This document shows positions 20,280-31,017 of a DNA stretch of 64,000 nucleotides, one piece after another; position 1 is the first letter of the stretch, and every line of letters starts with the position of its first letter. The notes beneath the pieces were generated by a model. That model did not search any database, was not told the DNA's origin, and was given only the letters and a program-made list of their open reading frames with translations. The position numbers and the translations under genes were made by a program. The stretch is from Stomoxys calcitrans (lineage: Eukaryota > Arthropoda > Insecta > Diptera > Muscidae): contig NC_081553.1 in NCBI RefSeq assembly GCF_963082655.1, positions 156,093,441 through 156,157,440 on the forward strand, written 5' to 3'.

Positions 20280-20811
20280 AAAAATAGTGAATATTCAAGT
20301 ACAGATTAATAAATTGATACAGGATAACTTGCAAAAGCAATATTTAATAACAAGAAACAAAGGTTCATCCTCTATGTGTTCTTGGCGTACTTTCGTTGTA
20401 AAACAATTGTGTGGTTTTGTGGTCCGAGACGTTGTCAATATCTTCATTTACGATGGCAACAGGCGAGAGGTAAGCCGAATCAGACCAGGACAAATTTTCA
20501 TCGTTGTCATGATGTTCAAGTTTCTCCACAAAGCGCCTTAATAAGTTGAGAGCATATCTGCAAAATGACTCATTTCATTAGTTTGTATAAATAAAATTGT
20601 TTGAATATTTCTGTAGAAAAGTTTTTGTTTATGCACCTTCGGAGGATCTTCCGTTCAAATATTTCAAGTTCCTTCGCCACAATGTGATATTGTGAACCAA
20701 AAGCTAACACTGGCCGTATGGCTACTTTGTACAAAAGCAGCTTTGTTTTCTGAGGTAGATGTTTGTTATTAAGAATATATGTAAAGGAGCCTAATATACG
20801 CTCAAGGCGGA

Positions 20812-21046
20812 TTTAACAAGGTGGTCCCACGCGAACAGCTGGCCAGGTTTGATGGTATTAAGATGTCAGATTTTTGTTTGTATTTTCTTTGTTGTAATAT
20901 TCTTTCTCGCATATTCTCAGCTCATGTACGCACACGTATGCAAAAAGCATACGTGTGCAAACCGTCGATCAGCTTGATGGCAAAATGGCGGATAGCACCA
21001 TATGATTTGTGATTGTTATAAAAATAAGACCACCTTTAATTGTTTC
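20812..21046 (+). mobile_element. MITE family C, copy 1
   Basis: Ends AAGGTGGTCCCACGCG and AAGACCACCTTT form an inverted pair. The interior TACGCACACGTATGCAAAAA and CCGTCGATCAGCTTGATGGC recur, inverted, in the neighbouring copy at 21296-21475. It interrupts the Jockey-like LINE. Confidence 0.7.
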
Positions 21047-21295
21047 GCCATGATATACGCTTTGATTTCTGCAGATTGGTGCGGGCATGAAGATTGAACT
21101 TCATCAGTTTGTCAAAAGTAACTCCCAAGTACTTTATGTTGGCTTCCAAAGCGAGAAGGAGATTCTTCCTTTGCGGTACTACAGATTTGTGACATTTGCC
21201 TGAGCCATTCCTTATGCGAATTGCTTCAGATTTTCCTGCATTGAATGTAATGCCCCAGTGTTATAAAAATCATTGACAATTCTTAGGAGTGCCGG

Positions 21296-21475
21296 TAATC
21301 CACCATCTTGCCATCAAGCTGATCGACGGTTTGCCAACAAAAACAAAGAAATTTGTGTGCGTGTGTTTATACGTGTGCGTAAGTGAGCAGATAATATGCA
21401 AAATCTGACTTCTTAAAACCGTCAAACTTGTCCGACTGTTAACAGCTGTTGGCGTGAGACCACCTTATTAAATCC
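21296..21475 (-). mobile_element. MITE family C, copy 2 (inverted)
   Basis: Its reverse complement starts AATAAGGTGGTCTCACGCC and contains ACAAGTTTGACGGTTTTAAG and CCGTCGATCAGCTTGATGGC, matching copy 1. The far inverted end appears lost. Confidence 0.65.
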
Positions 21476-23490
21476 GACTTATGTATGTGTGCTGCTGCTT
21501 TATGAAGCGCCTCTTGGGTTGAGGAGCTATGAGCATAAATAACACAGTCGTCAGCATACAAAAATGCCTGGGAATCCTGTGTCGTGTGTGGGAAGTAGTT
21601 TAAAAATAAATAAAAAAGACATGGAGCCAGCACGCTTCCTTGTGACACCTCATTGTTGACTGTACCGGCGAGAAGAAGAAACGTTTTGAATACTGAGCGA
21701 GAATCGTCGATTGGTGAAGTAGCTATGTATGATCTTTACCAAATAAGGATCGGTTCCAAGATCACGCTCGTTGATCAGATACAGAACCCCAGTATAGCAA
21801 ACTGAATCAAAAGCTTTCTGGATATCCAAGGAGATAGTTACTGTGCAATACTGATTTCTTAGTTAGATGTTGGGGAATGGGAAATTTTATCAAAGCATAT
21901 TGAGTCAAGTGTGACTTTTTAAAACCAAACTGGAAGTTCGAGACAGGATCTATTATAAAATTGATCTCTATCTTTTCCTTCAGGATACATTCGAATATTT
22001 CCCTGAATTCGATAGAAGGGATATAGGGCGGTGCTATGACATCAACTCGCTATCAAATTTTTCTGGATTGGTAAAATTTTTGCTACGTCCCAGTCGCTGG
22101 GGAAGTAGCCGTTATTAAAGCAGTATCAGGCAAACGTTTAAGAATGAAATTTCAGATTCCATCAATACCACAAGATTTTTAATTGTTAAGGCTTGCAACA
22201 ATATTTTTAACCTTCTCAGCATCCGTGAAATGAAAAGATCAGGATTTTCAACCGCATTAAAATCTTCTGTGAACGTTTAGATGTGGTTTGGAATGATATC
22301 AAGGGTGACAAATACCCTGCAATCAAGATCCCCAACAGGACTCTGCGGAATCGTACGTTGGAAAATATCTGAGTAATAATTTTGAAAATGCTCAGATATT
22401 TCAGAGCTCTTTGTGATTGTGTTGCCATCATAAAAAATTTGATGGCAAAATGGATTCTTGTTTTTACCAGTTATTTTAAAAACTAGCTTGAAGGCAGACG
22501 GACCAGGTTTAATGTTCTGCAATTTATTTTTAAATAATTGTGCCTGCTCAATATTTACAGATTCTTTAGTAATTATCTTCAGCTGCTGAATTTGTTTAGA
22601 TAACATTTTGTACTCACTTGAAGATCTGTTTCCTGATCGATGAAATATTTTCTTCAGTTTCTTTTGCCAGGTATGTTTGACTTTAAACAGCTCTTTGGTC
22701 CTTTCTGAAAGAGGAGGTCTCCCATCCCTGGTTACCACTTGCTGCGAGCATTGTGTACATTGTTGAAAACCTCCTCATCTCTTAGGTTGTTCGTTGACAC
22801 AGGCATTAGACTACTGGTGACGGAATTCACGTCCAGTTTGAAGTTGTTCCAACTTGTTTCTATATTGTTCCAATTTGTTTCTTTATAAGATGTGAATGTT
22901 TTTGGGGTTCTTACTGCAAGCCCAAAGTCTTCCAATCGAATATCCAGCTTGATTGGAAAGTTGTCAGAGATTGATGGGAGTGAAGAAAGTTGATCATTTC
23001 CAAACGTGTTTAAAAGGCTTGATCTAATGATGGAATTATCTAAGAAAGATGCACCGTTAGCTTAAGATGGCGTAGAGTTACAAATTCTTATGATATCCAA
23101 TGAGTTGTCTTCCAACCAATTTCTTAATATTTTGGTGATCGAGTTTTCTGCGTAATCTGCCTAAGCTGGGCGCCTCAAATGTAAATCGCCCCTAATAACA
23201 ACAGCATCATCGTTTTGACACAATTGAATCAGTTTTAATAGGTCAGATTGTAGTCTTTGCGTTGGGTGATTACAAGGTTTATATATAGAACCAAACAGAT
23301 ATTTTTTCAGGATTAATGGATGAGGAATCTAACTGTATCAAACAAGTACTGATCCCAACATCATTATGATAGACCTGATTGAACATAATGGAATTGCGAA
23401 CATACACAGCTACCCCAACTGGTGAATTATCATTGACAAATTTGTAACCTTGTAATGTAACCTTTCTGTTCTTCCTTAAAATGATAATGC

Positions 23491-25129
23491 AAATATAAAC
23501 TAGAATGTCAATTAGGAAGTGCCCTCCTGATCCATTATGTCAACATTAACTTCTGTTGCCCCGTACCTAGCTCTTCATCTTATCCCCTTCCTATCCCATT
23601 CTATTGTAAGATCTACATGGTTTTAATCAAATACATCATATTCATTACATTTTATAAACATTTCAAGATTAGGAAGGAATTAAGAAGTGTTCTGTCTTGG
23701 TCCATTATGTGTGCTAGTATTTCAATTGACCGCTTGTCGATCGCTGGCATGTCATATTCATTAAATTTTATAAACATCGTTTTTATTTACTTCCTATTAT
23801 CATTCTCATTCTCAAGGTATTTGGAAAACAAATATTTAAATCCATTTAAACAACATGTCTGTGAAATCCATTTACTTCTGTGTTATTCATAAAGTTATTT
23901 TTAAATCCATTTAAAATCAAAAGTAAATTCTTTGACTAATAATCAAAAGTTAAAATTCTAATACATTAAATAAAATGTTACAAAAAACGGATTTACTAAT
24001 ACGTATATGCGTAGGGTAGAGCAGATTGCATTTAGACTTCTCTTCTGCCAGTGAATTTACAGCCAATGGTGTCTCGTCCAACCTGGACGCGTACTCTCCG
24101 TCTATGTCCGTCCAAAAATCGTAATGTCATAAGTATGTGTCGCGTTATCAAAAAAAAAAGCGTTTTTTCCTTTTCTCTTTTTTATTATTTCCTTTTCTTT
24201 ATCCCATTGTATATGCGGAAAGGACAGCATTTGTGGTCTAATTGGCCGGGACAAAAATTCCTAATAAACTTTCCTACCTGCCTGGATCGAGCTCATTCCA
24301 TTGGGGAAGGGCAAGGACCGTAAAAGATTTGGAAGCGGTCCAAACAAAAAATCTAAAAAGATAAGTTTGATATAACGAAACAACAACATAAAACATAAAA
24401 AAATATTCTTTTGTCTTTCTCTTTTATTTTTTTGCAGATATATAAGTCCGCCCGTCAACGGTTTGTGTCCTGTGTAACGTATGGGGTCATAAGCAATGAC
24501 CTGGGGCACTGCGGGTTGCAAGTGCCTTCTGAAGAACCCCACACTGGAGCAGAGGAGGTGAGCTACAGTGACAGTGCCGAGATCGTTTGTTCAATTTCAT
24601 TCGTTTATTGTTGTAATTGTTTATGGGTATTTATTTTTGCTTTTATATTTTTCTCTTTAAAATCCAATAAAGTTCAATTATGTGTGTGTTTTCTTACTAC
24701 TCAAGTTTTTTTTCTTCTTTCTTATATCTCAAGGCCAGGAATTTAAGTTCAGTTCGGTAAATTTCAATTCAGGACTTATTTCGTTTACTTACCTGCCTTG
24801 GCAATAACTTACATTAATGTCAAATAATTCCCAATTCCACAGATTGGAATACTGTCTTGCTATTTAGCAACCGACAAGCATCAACAAATATAAAAAAACG
24901 TTGACAAAAAGTATGATTTTTAATTTTCTTCTACGTCGTTTTGTTGTTGTTGTCACTTGATTAATGGCATTGCACTCTTCTTTGTTGTCACTTCGTTCTC
25001 ACCTCCGGCTGATTCGACGTCTCAAAAGGAAAAGAAAGATTTCTCCTCCTGTTCTAGTGGCTTGCGTTGTCATTTTTCCCATCATGGCGCTCTTTCCAGC
25101 CAGAATTTCCTCTGAAGGGCCAAATGACA
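23491..25129. other. Unassigned stretch left of the LTR element
   Basis: AT-rich sequence with pyrimidine tracts and no family similarity that I can see. It includes one splice-flanked open segment, listed separately, and a strong minus-strand donor-like AGGCAG/GTAAGT near 24790. The last four bases before the LTR (25126-25129) are the GACA target duplication. Confidence 0.4.
24438..24557 (+). other. Candidate internal exon of unknown gene or element
   Basis: A 120 bp, 40-codon open segment is preceded by a pyrimidine tract and TTTGCAG and followed by GAG/GTGAGC. Its GC content is higher than the flanks. The translation (starts IYKSARQRFVSC) resembles nothing I know and no partner exon is obvious, so chance remains likely. 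Confidence 0.25.
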
Positions 25130-27647
25130 TATAGTGTTGCTGTTTGTCCTCACATATGTGTGTCGAATCTTGCCATTGCGCTAGGTCTTCCCCCCCCAAA
25201 CAGATCCTCTCGTATCCGCAAATTGGCTAGTGAGTGGATGAGGGGTTATGATTTCATCTGGCAAGGTTGCCATTCACTTAGCCAAAGTGGCAAACTAATC
25301 CTATTTCCATTAGGGACCAAAATACAAATAGAGTCAGCACACATATGTTATATCGACGTTGGTACCGGGCAGTGGTACTTTGATGTTTCCTTCCGACTTA
25401 GCTCAGCCTGCGTAGGTCCTTGGGTTACCAAGCCAATATAAAACAACACAATAGAAATATTAATAGTACCACCTTCAACTATTCGTTCCTTGTAGCATGA
25501 TATCGTCAGCGAAATATTCCGGTGGGAATCCAGGTGTCGTTGGATTCTCCTATTGCCCTCCCATGGATCACACGATTATGACCCCCTTTGGACCATCTAC
25601 CAAAATCTACGATAGCCCCCTAAAATGTAGTGGCGATAATCCTCCCTACCTTACCTCATCACAAATTTACCCCAAAATCATATTAAAGCAATTCACGTAA
25701 AATTTAATTTCAAGATGTACATGGATTTATTCATTTACCTAATTCACTCGTAAAAAAAAAATCCATAATTGGCTATTAATAACCGTAATACTTAAATATA
25801 GTTAGCGCTATATACAGACTAATACTGAAAGTTCGTGAAAAGGGCAAAATTTTCGTTTTTTTCTTTTACGAAAAACCCAAAATGCTAGAAACCGACAAAA
25901 ATAATAAAAATCCCCAACTAGGTTCGAGCTCGATTCCTAATGGCAGGGGTCCACGTTTTATCTATAGAAATACTCTCACAAATATAGCAAATTTAACTTT
26001 GCCCTAACCACTGCTTATTTATACTAATATTTCTTATGAACTATGAAGCACAACGGCGTATACGATAGTTATAGAAACATTCTTTAGAGAATTCAAGACT
26101 CTGTCTTTTTTTATAACTTATTTGATAGTGATTTAAATCTAGTGACACGACGAAAAACAAAAGTTCTCAAAACGTATAATTGATGGCGAAATTTTGGTAT
26201 GATTCCACGTAATTTATGGTGACCAATAATAATATAAAGTCATGGGAATTAATTACAGATGAATATAATTTTGATTATTTTTTTGGGACATAAAGAAATT
26301 CAATTACATTTAAATAGATATATTTCCTTCGGGTTCACGAAAATTTATTGCATTCACAGAAAAAACCCAACGCGAATGTGAAAACAATCAAACAAATACA
26401 TTCCGACCGTTTGCACTCGTTTCTTTATAAAAAAAGCGATATGTAAAATAATCGTGTATATATTCGCAGCCAAAGTGTCACAAAATTACCAAAAACTAGA
26501 ATTTATTTATGCCCGCACAGAAATTGTAAAAAAAGGATACGTATAAAGGAATGGTTTGGGAGGTGGAGGGTGACTAATACTAAGGTAAAGGTAGTTGGTT
26601 ATAGGTGGTGTTTGTAGGCTGCAGTAGGAGGTGGGGTAAAGATTTCGATAATTCAGGTACCGTTACAAACGGAGCACACACAACCACGTGTGGTGATCAC
26701 ATTGGCTGTGGCCCTTTCAACGGTTTGTCGGTCTGCCTCTCCTTGGCTTATTTTCGGACTCACCAAATGTATTTCCTTTACCCTTGTTGCCATCAAATCT
26801 CACACTCGAATGCAACTTCTCACTAATGCGTTTCCCTCCAAACGATTCATCGATGCACAGCAAATGATCTCACGAGCTCCTGAACGGCGTTCACAGGTGC
26901 TCCTGCCGATCTCAGTGGCCTTGAATCAGAGTAATCTGCCCCTTCTGCCCACGTGCAAATATGTAAGACGTCCTCTATATGGCTGTGTTGGTGGTGGTGT
27001 TAGTGGAGTGACGCAAACTTTGCCCCGTGTCGCTGGTGGCTCGGTGGAATATGTCCAAGAAGACGGATACGCCGATAAAACCGACCGTGTATGGAAAATA
27101 CCCCCTGATACACAGGTGGTCCACATAAAGCACACCAGAGTGCCTATCACCAATCCTCCACGAGGTAGATACACCCACCAACACAGTACCTAAAAATGGA
27201 AAATAACGAAGTAATTTAGAACTTCGTTTTCTGTCACCACCTGAGGCGTAAGGAAATCTTACCTTCTCCTTGTATACCAAGCGCCTATTACACAATTACA
27301 ATCAATGTAAATAATAATTTCGACGGCAGCACGATTTACCAAGTGCCGAAATGTGCTCTTGGGCTCTAAATATAATGTCTCATTAAAAATTGGACTTTCT
27401 GAGCGGCACGATGTTAACGGAGTGAGTATCAAAAGGAAAAGAATAATTTACGAGAGCCTGACACCTGCGAAAGCTCGGTGGTGACCGTGATGCCACGTGG
27501 CGATGTAAAAAAAAAAAACCCTTTGACAGTTGAACAACCCTGTCTCCCGGTTCAAACTAAATGACTGCGCACTGAATAGCCGCGCACCGTGCCATGAATC
27601 GTAAATCATGTCACCTGCCCACCGCAAGATCAAGGGATACCATTACA
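25130..27647 (-). repeat. 3' LTR (element sense) of the Gypsy-type element
   Basis: 2518 bp. It matches 31018-33539 with two visible differences: A10 versus A12 near 25752 and A12 versus A14 near 27507. Short frames inside are duplicated with the LTR and show no protein family. Confidence 0.95.
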
Positions 27648-27713
27648 AACCCTATCAGTTACCATAGTCCTGACGACGGATAACTGAATAGGGAAGGTAG
27701 ACTGATAACGAAT

Positions 27714-27785
27714 GACACCTGACGTGGGGAAGAACTGCGACCCTGAGATCAAGAGTCTTAGCTCTATCCATCGAGCTAGCCGGGC
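27714..27785 (-). ncRNA. Degenerate tRNA-Lys(CTT)-like sequence inside the LTR element
   Basis: On the minus strand from 27785 the sequence reads GCCCGGCTAGCTC, a D-arm GCTC-GATGGATA-GAGC, then an anticodon arm TAAGA-CTCTTGA-TCTCA with anticodon CTT, then GGGTCG. Eukaryotic tRNA-Lys(CTT) reads the same through this region with few changes. The T arm is damaged (CAGTTCTTCCCCAC instead of the normal GTGGGTTCGAGCCCCAC) and the 3' acceptor strand no longer pairs well. It lies 15 bp after the stop of the Gag-integrase frame and 66 bp before the 3' LTR, in element sense. Likely a captured tRNA relic, not a working tRNA gene. Confidence 0.75.
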
Positions 27786-27800
27786 TCAGTATCCAAATTC

Positions 27801-30398
27801 CTATCTCACCGGAACCATATGCTGTAGGTCCTTAGCATGATAGGTGCCTACTTTCCTACCCTTCAAGTCCTCAACCTCATATAAACTTCCGCCGATCTGT
27901 TTCACAACACGACATTTAACGAACTTGTCACAAAGCTTCGCATTTAACCTCTTGGAGGCGTCGCTAAGGACAAAATTCCTCCTCAGGATCTCCTGGCCCG
28001 GCAAAAATTTCACCTCCCGGCATCTAGTATTGTATCGTGCGACATTCCTCTCATAAGAGCTATGCAAGTTCCTCCTAACATTGCTTCTAACTAACTCCAT
28101 TATATTGCTCTTCGGCAAGATGTCGACTTCACCGTTTTCCAGAACTCCTAGTTTGTCCGATAAATCATACACGCTAGCGTGCGTGATCATGTTCGTTCCA
28201 AAAAGGGAAAAGTATGGAGAGAATCCCGTTGCGGTGTGAATAGTGGAACGTAACGCGCATTCGACGGCCGATAAATGCCTATCCCAGTTCGTCTGATCGT
28301 CTGCAACATATGCCCGCACGGCGGCTATGATGGAGCGGTTAACGCGCTCGGACGCGTTTGCCTGTGGAGCATAATACGCGTTCCTTATCGGCTTGCATCC
28401 ATATCGTCTCAAGAACATTTCAAAATCGGATGATGTAAATTGCTTACCGTTATCCGTATGCACCATCTGCGGCACGCCAAACTTATGAAAAATTTCACTT
28501 TCCAAAAATTTGATGACGTTCGCAGATGTTGCATTACGCATAGGCTTCAAAACAACAAATTTCGTGAGATGATCAAGAACGATAAATATGAAGCTATTTC
28601 CCTGTTTAGATCTGGGAAAGGGACCGATAAAATCCATATAAATCTTTTGCCAAGGTCTGTGTGTTATCGTCTCAGCGCCCATAGGCGGTCGTAGGATCCT
28701 GTTGGGGGCTTTCGTCTCCTTACACACAACGCAATTATTCACATACTCCCTCACCTGGACCACCATCTTAGGCCAATAAAAATATTGTCTGAGGGCTGCA
28801 ATGGTTTTACCCATGCCACAGTGTGACCTTACTGTAGGTTCATGCGTATTCGCGATCAATCCGTGTGTGAGTCCAGTAGGAACCCATAGCTTCCAAATAA
28901 ATTGCTCGTGGACCGGATCTCCATCCGAGGGGACTGTCCTCTTGTAGACGTACGAATCCCGTATCCTGAGATCGGGCAAAAGATCCTGATTCTGAGAGAT
29001 ATGCTCACGGAGCTGAGCATATTCTTCGCCTTCGAACTCCGGCGAACTCATATCGATAAGAGGCCCCTCCTCCACAAACATGTTCACCTCATCAACGTGC
29101 AACCTGGACAGGGTGTCGGCTACCACATTCTGGCTACCCTTGCGATGCTGTATATCGAATTGATACCTTTGGAGTTTCAGGCTCCATCGTGCGAGACGAC
29201 CGCTTAAATCCCTCTGGCCCATGAGCCACCTAAGGGCACTATGATCCGTCACCACAGTGAAAGGCATCAATTCGATATACGGTCTGAACTTTCCAATTGC
29301 ACTAACCACAGCGAGGCATTCCCTCTCAGTCACGCTGTAATTGCGCTGTGCGCTATTAAGCTGTGCTGAGTGGAAGGCAATTGGACGTTCCAGACCTTCA
29401 GCGTCAAGCTGATAGAGAACGGCGCCGACTCCCAAGTTCGACGCGTCACACTGGACGAAAAAGCGTTTGTCGAATACCGGATGGGTCAATACAGGACTGG
29501 TGGTGAGGGCTACTTTCAGCCTACTGAAAGCTTCAATCGCCTCCTCATCGAACGTAAATTTGGCAGACTTCCTCAGCGTGCGTGTAAGTGGAACAGTTAT
29601 CTCAGCATAATCCTTAATAAACCTCCTAAACCAAGAGGTAAGTCCCAAAAACCTACGCACGTCGCGTGTGCATCTCGGTATAGGAATCTGAGTTATGCCC
29701 TCAATCTTCCCTGGATCTGGCCTTAACCTGCCTTCCCCGACGATGTCCACCATCTCGTGTTCTTTTAAGGGTTCACGTAATTGCATCCTGAGCCCATTTA
29801 TCGCATCAATATACTGGGTAGCCTTCTCCTCTTTTCCCTGTTTGCGATCTATTATCTGTCTTAGTACGTCCGCGTTGGAATGAAACTGTTCAAATTCCCG
29901 AATAATATCTGCTCTCAAGTTGGAAAATGAAAGATCTGGGTGCCGCTGAATGCGGTCCCAGTACCACTGGTTTGCACGTCCCTCAAGAAGATGATGAAAA
30001 CCTGCCATCAATTCCTCGTCCGAACAACCGTAATTCTGCTGAAGCCTGTCTACCCGAAAAATGAAATCCTCAATAACTGGAGTCTTGGGCGTACCATCAA
30101 ATTTGATGCCCCATTTACTAATGCTATGGTATCCTGGTCTACTAATCTGGTTACTCGAATCCCTTCGTAATTCCGGTTGGGCAACATACGTATTAGGTGG
30201 ACGCCCTCTTGCTCTGTCCCCCAAAGCAAAATCCCGAGGCCAATCCACACCTGGTGAAGAGTATGAAGCACGATTCGCCGGAACAGCTGGTGTTGAAAGA
30301 GCTGACTTTACAGCCTCTGCTACGGCTTCTCTCATCTCACTTCGAATTACCTGCAAAATAGAGGCCGGGGTCTCTATACCCGCTCTAAAAAAAATCAA
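27801..30398 (-). CDS. Gag-RNase H-integrase fusion polyprotein of the Gypsy-type element
   Basis: An 865-codon frame without stops. Residues about 90-210 are a Gag capsid-like domain (SISKWGIKFDGTPKTPVIED, EGRANQWYWDRI, EFEQFHSNADVLRQI). At about residue 215 the protein passes from MVDIVGEG into the RT thumb/connection (RDVRRFLGLTSWFRRFI), then RNase H (FFVQCDASNLGVGAVL, SVTERECLAVV), the HHCC finger and integrase core (IYMDFIGPFPRSKQGN, MVHTDNGKQF, NASERVNRSI). Protease and the RT palm with its YxDD box are absent. The frame as given begins at TTG; the first in-frame ATG is at 30335, and the frame is open slightly upstream to about 30424, so the start is unclear. Integrase Asp, Asp and Glu appear preserved. 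Confidence 0.9.
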   Translation of the reverse strand: MIFFRAGIETPASILQVIRSEMREAVAEAVKSALSTPAVPANRASYSSPGVDWPRDFALGDRARGRPPNTYVAQPELRRDSSNQISRPGYHSISKWGIKFDGTPKTPVIEDFIFRVDRLQQNYGCSDEELMAGFHHLLEGRANQWYWDRIQRHPDLSFSNLRADIIREFEQFHSNADVLRQIIDRKQGKEEKATQYIDAINGLRMQLREPLKEHEMVDIVGEGRLRPDPGKIEGITQIPIPRCTRDVRRFLGLTSWFRRFIKDYAEITVPLTRTLRKSAKFTFDEEAIEAFSRLKVALTTSPVLTHPVFDKRFFVQCDASNLGVGAVLYQLDAEGLERPIAFHSAQLNSAQRNYSVTERECLAVVSAIGKFRPYIELMPFTVVTDHSALRWLMGQRDLSGRLARWSLKLQRYQFDIQHRKGSQNVVADTLSRLHVDEVNMFVEEGPLIDMSSPEFEGEEYAQLREHISQNQDLLPDLRIRDSYVYKRTVPSDGDPVHEQFIWKLWVPTGLTHGLIANTHEPTVRSHCGMGKTIAALRQYFYWPKMVVQVREYVNNCVVCKETKAPNRILRPPMGAETITHRPWQKIYMDFIGPFPRSKQGNSFIFIVLDHLTKFVVLKPMRNATSANVIKFLESEIFHKFGVPQMVHTDNGKQFTSSDFEMFLRRYGCKPIRNAYYAPQANASERVNRSIIAAVRAYVADDQTNWDRHLSAVECALRSTIHTATGFSPYFSLFGTNMITHASVYDLSDKLGVLENGEVDILPKSNIMELVRSNVRRNLHSSYERNVARYNTRCREVKFLPGQEILRRNFVLSDASKRLNAKLCDKFVKCRVVKQIGGSLYEVEDLKGRKVGTYHAKDLQHMVPVR

Positions 30399-31002
30399 AA
30401 CAAAAATATATGATGGTTCTTGGCCACCAAGGCCGAATACCGCTTAAGAACCTACAAAACAAAACGTGACTCCAATGATTGAGATCATAAATAGGGTCCC
30501 GGTCGGTAAATCGTTCAAACTATGATAATTCCATTCGTCTTCCAATGATAAAATATACAAATATCAGAAACTAAGTATCATAAACAAAAATGATAAATCA
30601 AAATAAAATGTTATTACAAATATATGAGTCTGAAGTTTTTTGGTAGGATTAGGATATGTACATCAGCCACTACAAAAATAAAATATCCCACTTTAAATCT
30701 TCCGCTTCAAAGAACTCCTAGCACGCTAATGATAAACTCCGAAGAAATGTTGCTACTATGAGAATTCGTATAAAACTCGCACAGGACTAAACAATAACTT
30801 CGCAGTATTAGAAAAAAAACGTCGTCCATGTTGGTGTAGCGCGATTCCTGGCCGTAATAACCAAAACAAATCGGACTATACGCCAACACTTCGGATCTGA
30901 ATCTAAAAATATGAACGTTCGAATTGCTATTCGTAGCAAATTGAGGTTAACCGTAAAACGTTAAAACCTAATGACTATACGAAAACTCATTCATCTGCTC
31001 AA

Positions 31003-31015
31003 ACGTTGGGCGCCA
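31003..31015 (-). other. Primer-binding site for tRNA-Lys
   Basis: Two bases after the 5' LTR in element sense the sequence is TGGCGCCCAACGT, complementary to the last 13 nt (with CCA) of tRNA-Lys(CTT), whose 3' end reads ACGTTGGGCGCCA. This is a classic Gypsy primer site. Confidence 0.88.
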
Positions 31016-31017
31016 TC

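Larger units (their letters stand above)
20280..23490 (-). mobile_element. Jockey-like LINE relic with two MITE insertions
   Basis: Read downward on the minus strand: endonuclease pieces (GVAVYVRNSI near 23400, a RGDLHLRRPA block near 23190, SISDNFPIKLDI near 22960 where SDH is expected), linker (22935-22277 with RTKELFKVKHTWQKK), RT with SQGSVLAPCLFYLFLNYFP and FLYADDCVIYAHSS (21648-21439), and thumb/C terminus with LLLYKVAIRPVL (about 20740) ending near 20365. Many stops. 5'-truncated. Two family C MITEs interrupt it. Confidence 0.75.

Noticed and set aside
26605..27193. Open frames inside the LTR, present twice (also 32495-33083)
   Set aside because: They are identical only because the LTRs are identical, overlap on both strands, and show no protein family.
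27714..27785. Functional nuclear tRNA-Lys gene
   Set aside because: The T arm and acceptor stem are disrupted and the locus is inside a retrotransposon; only a tRNA-like relic is claimed.
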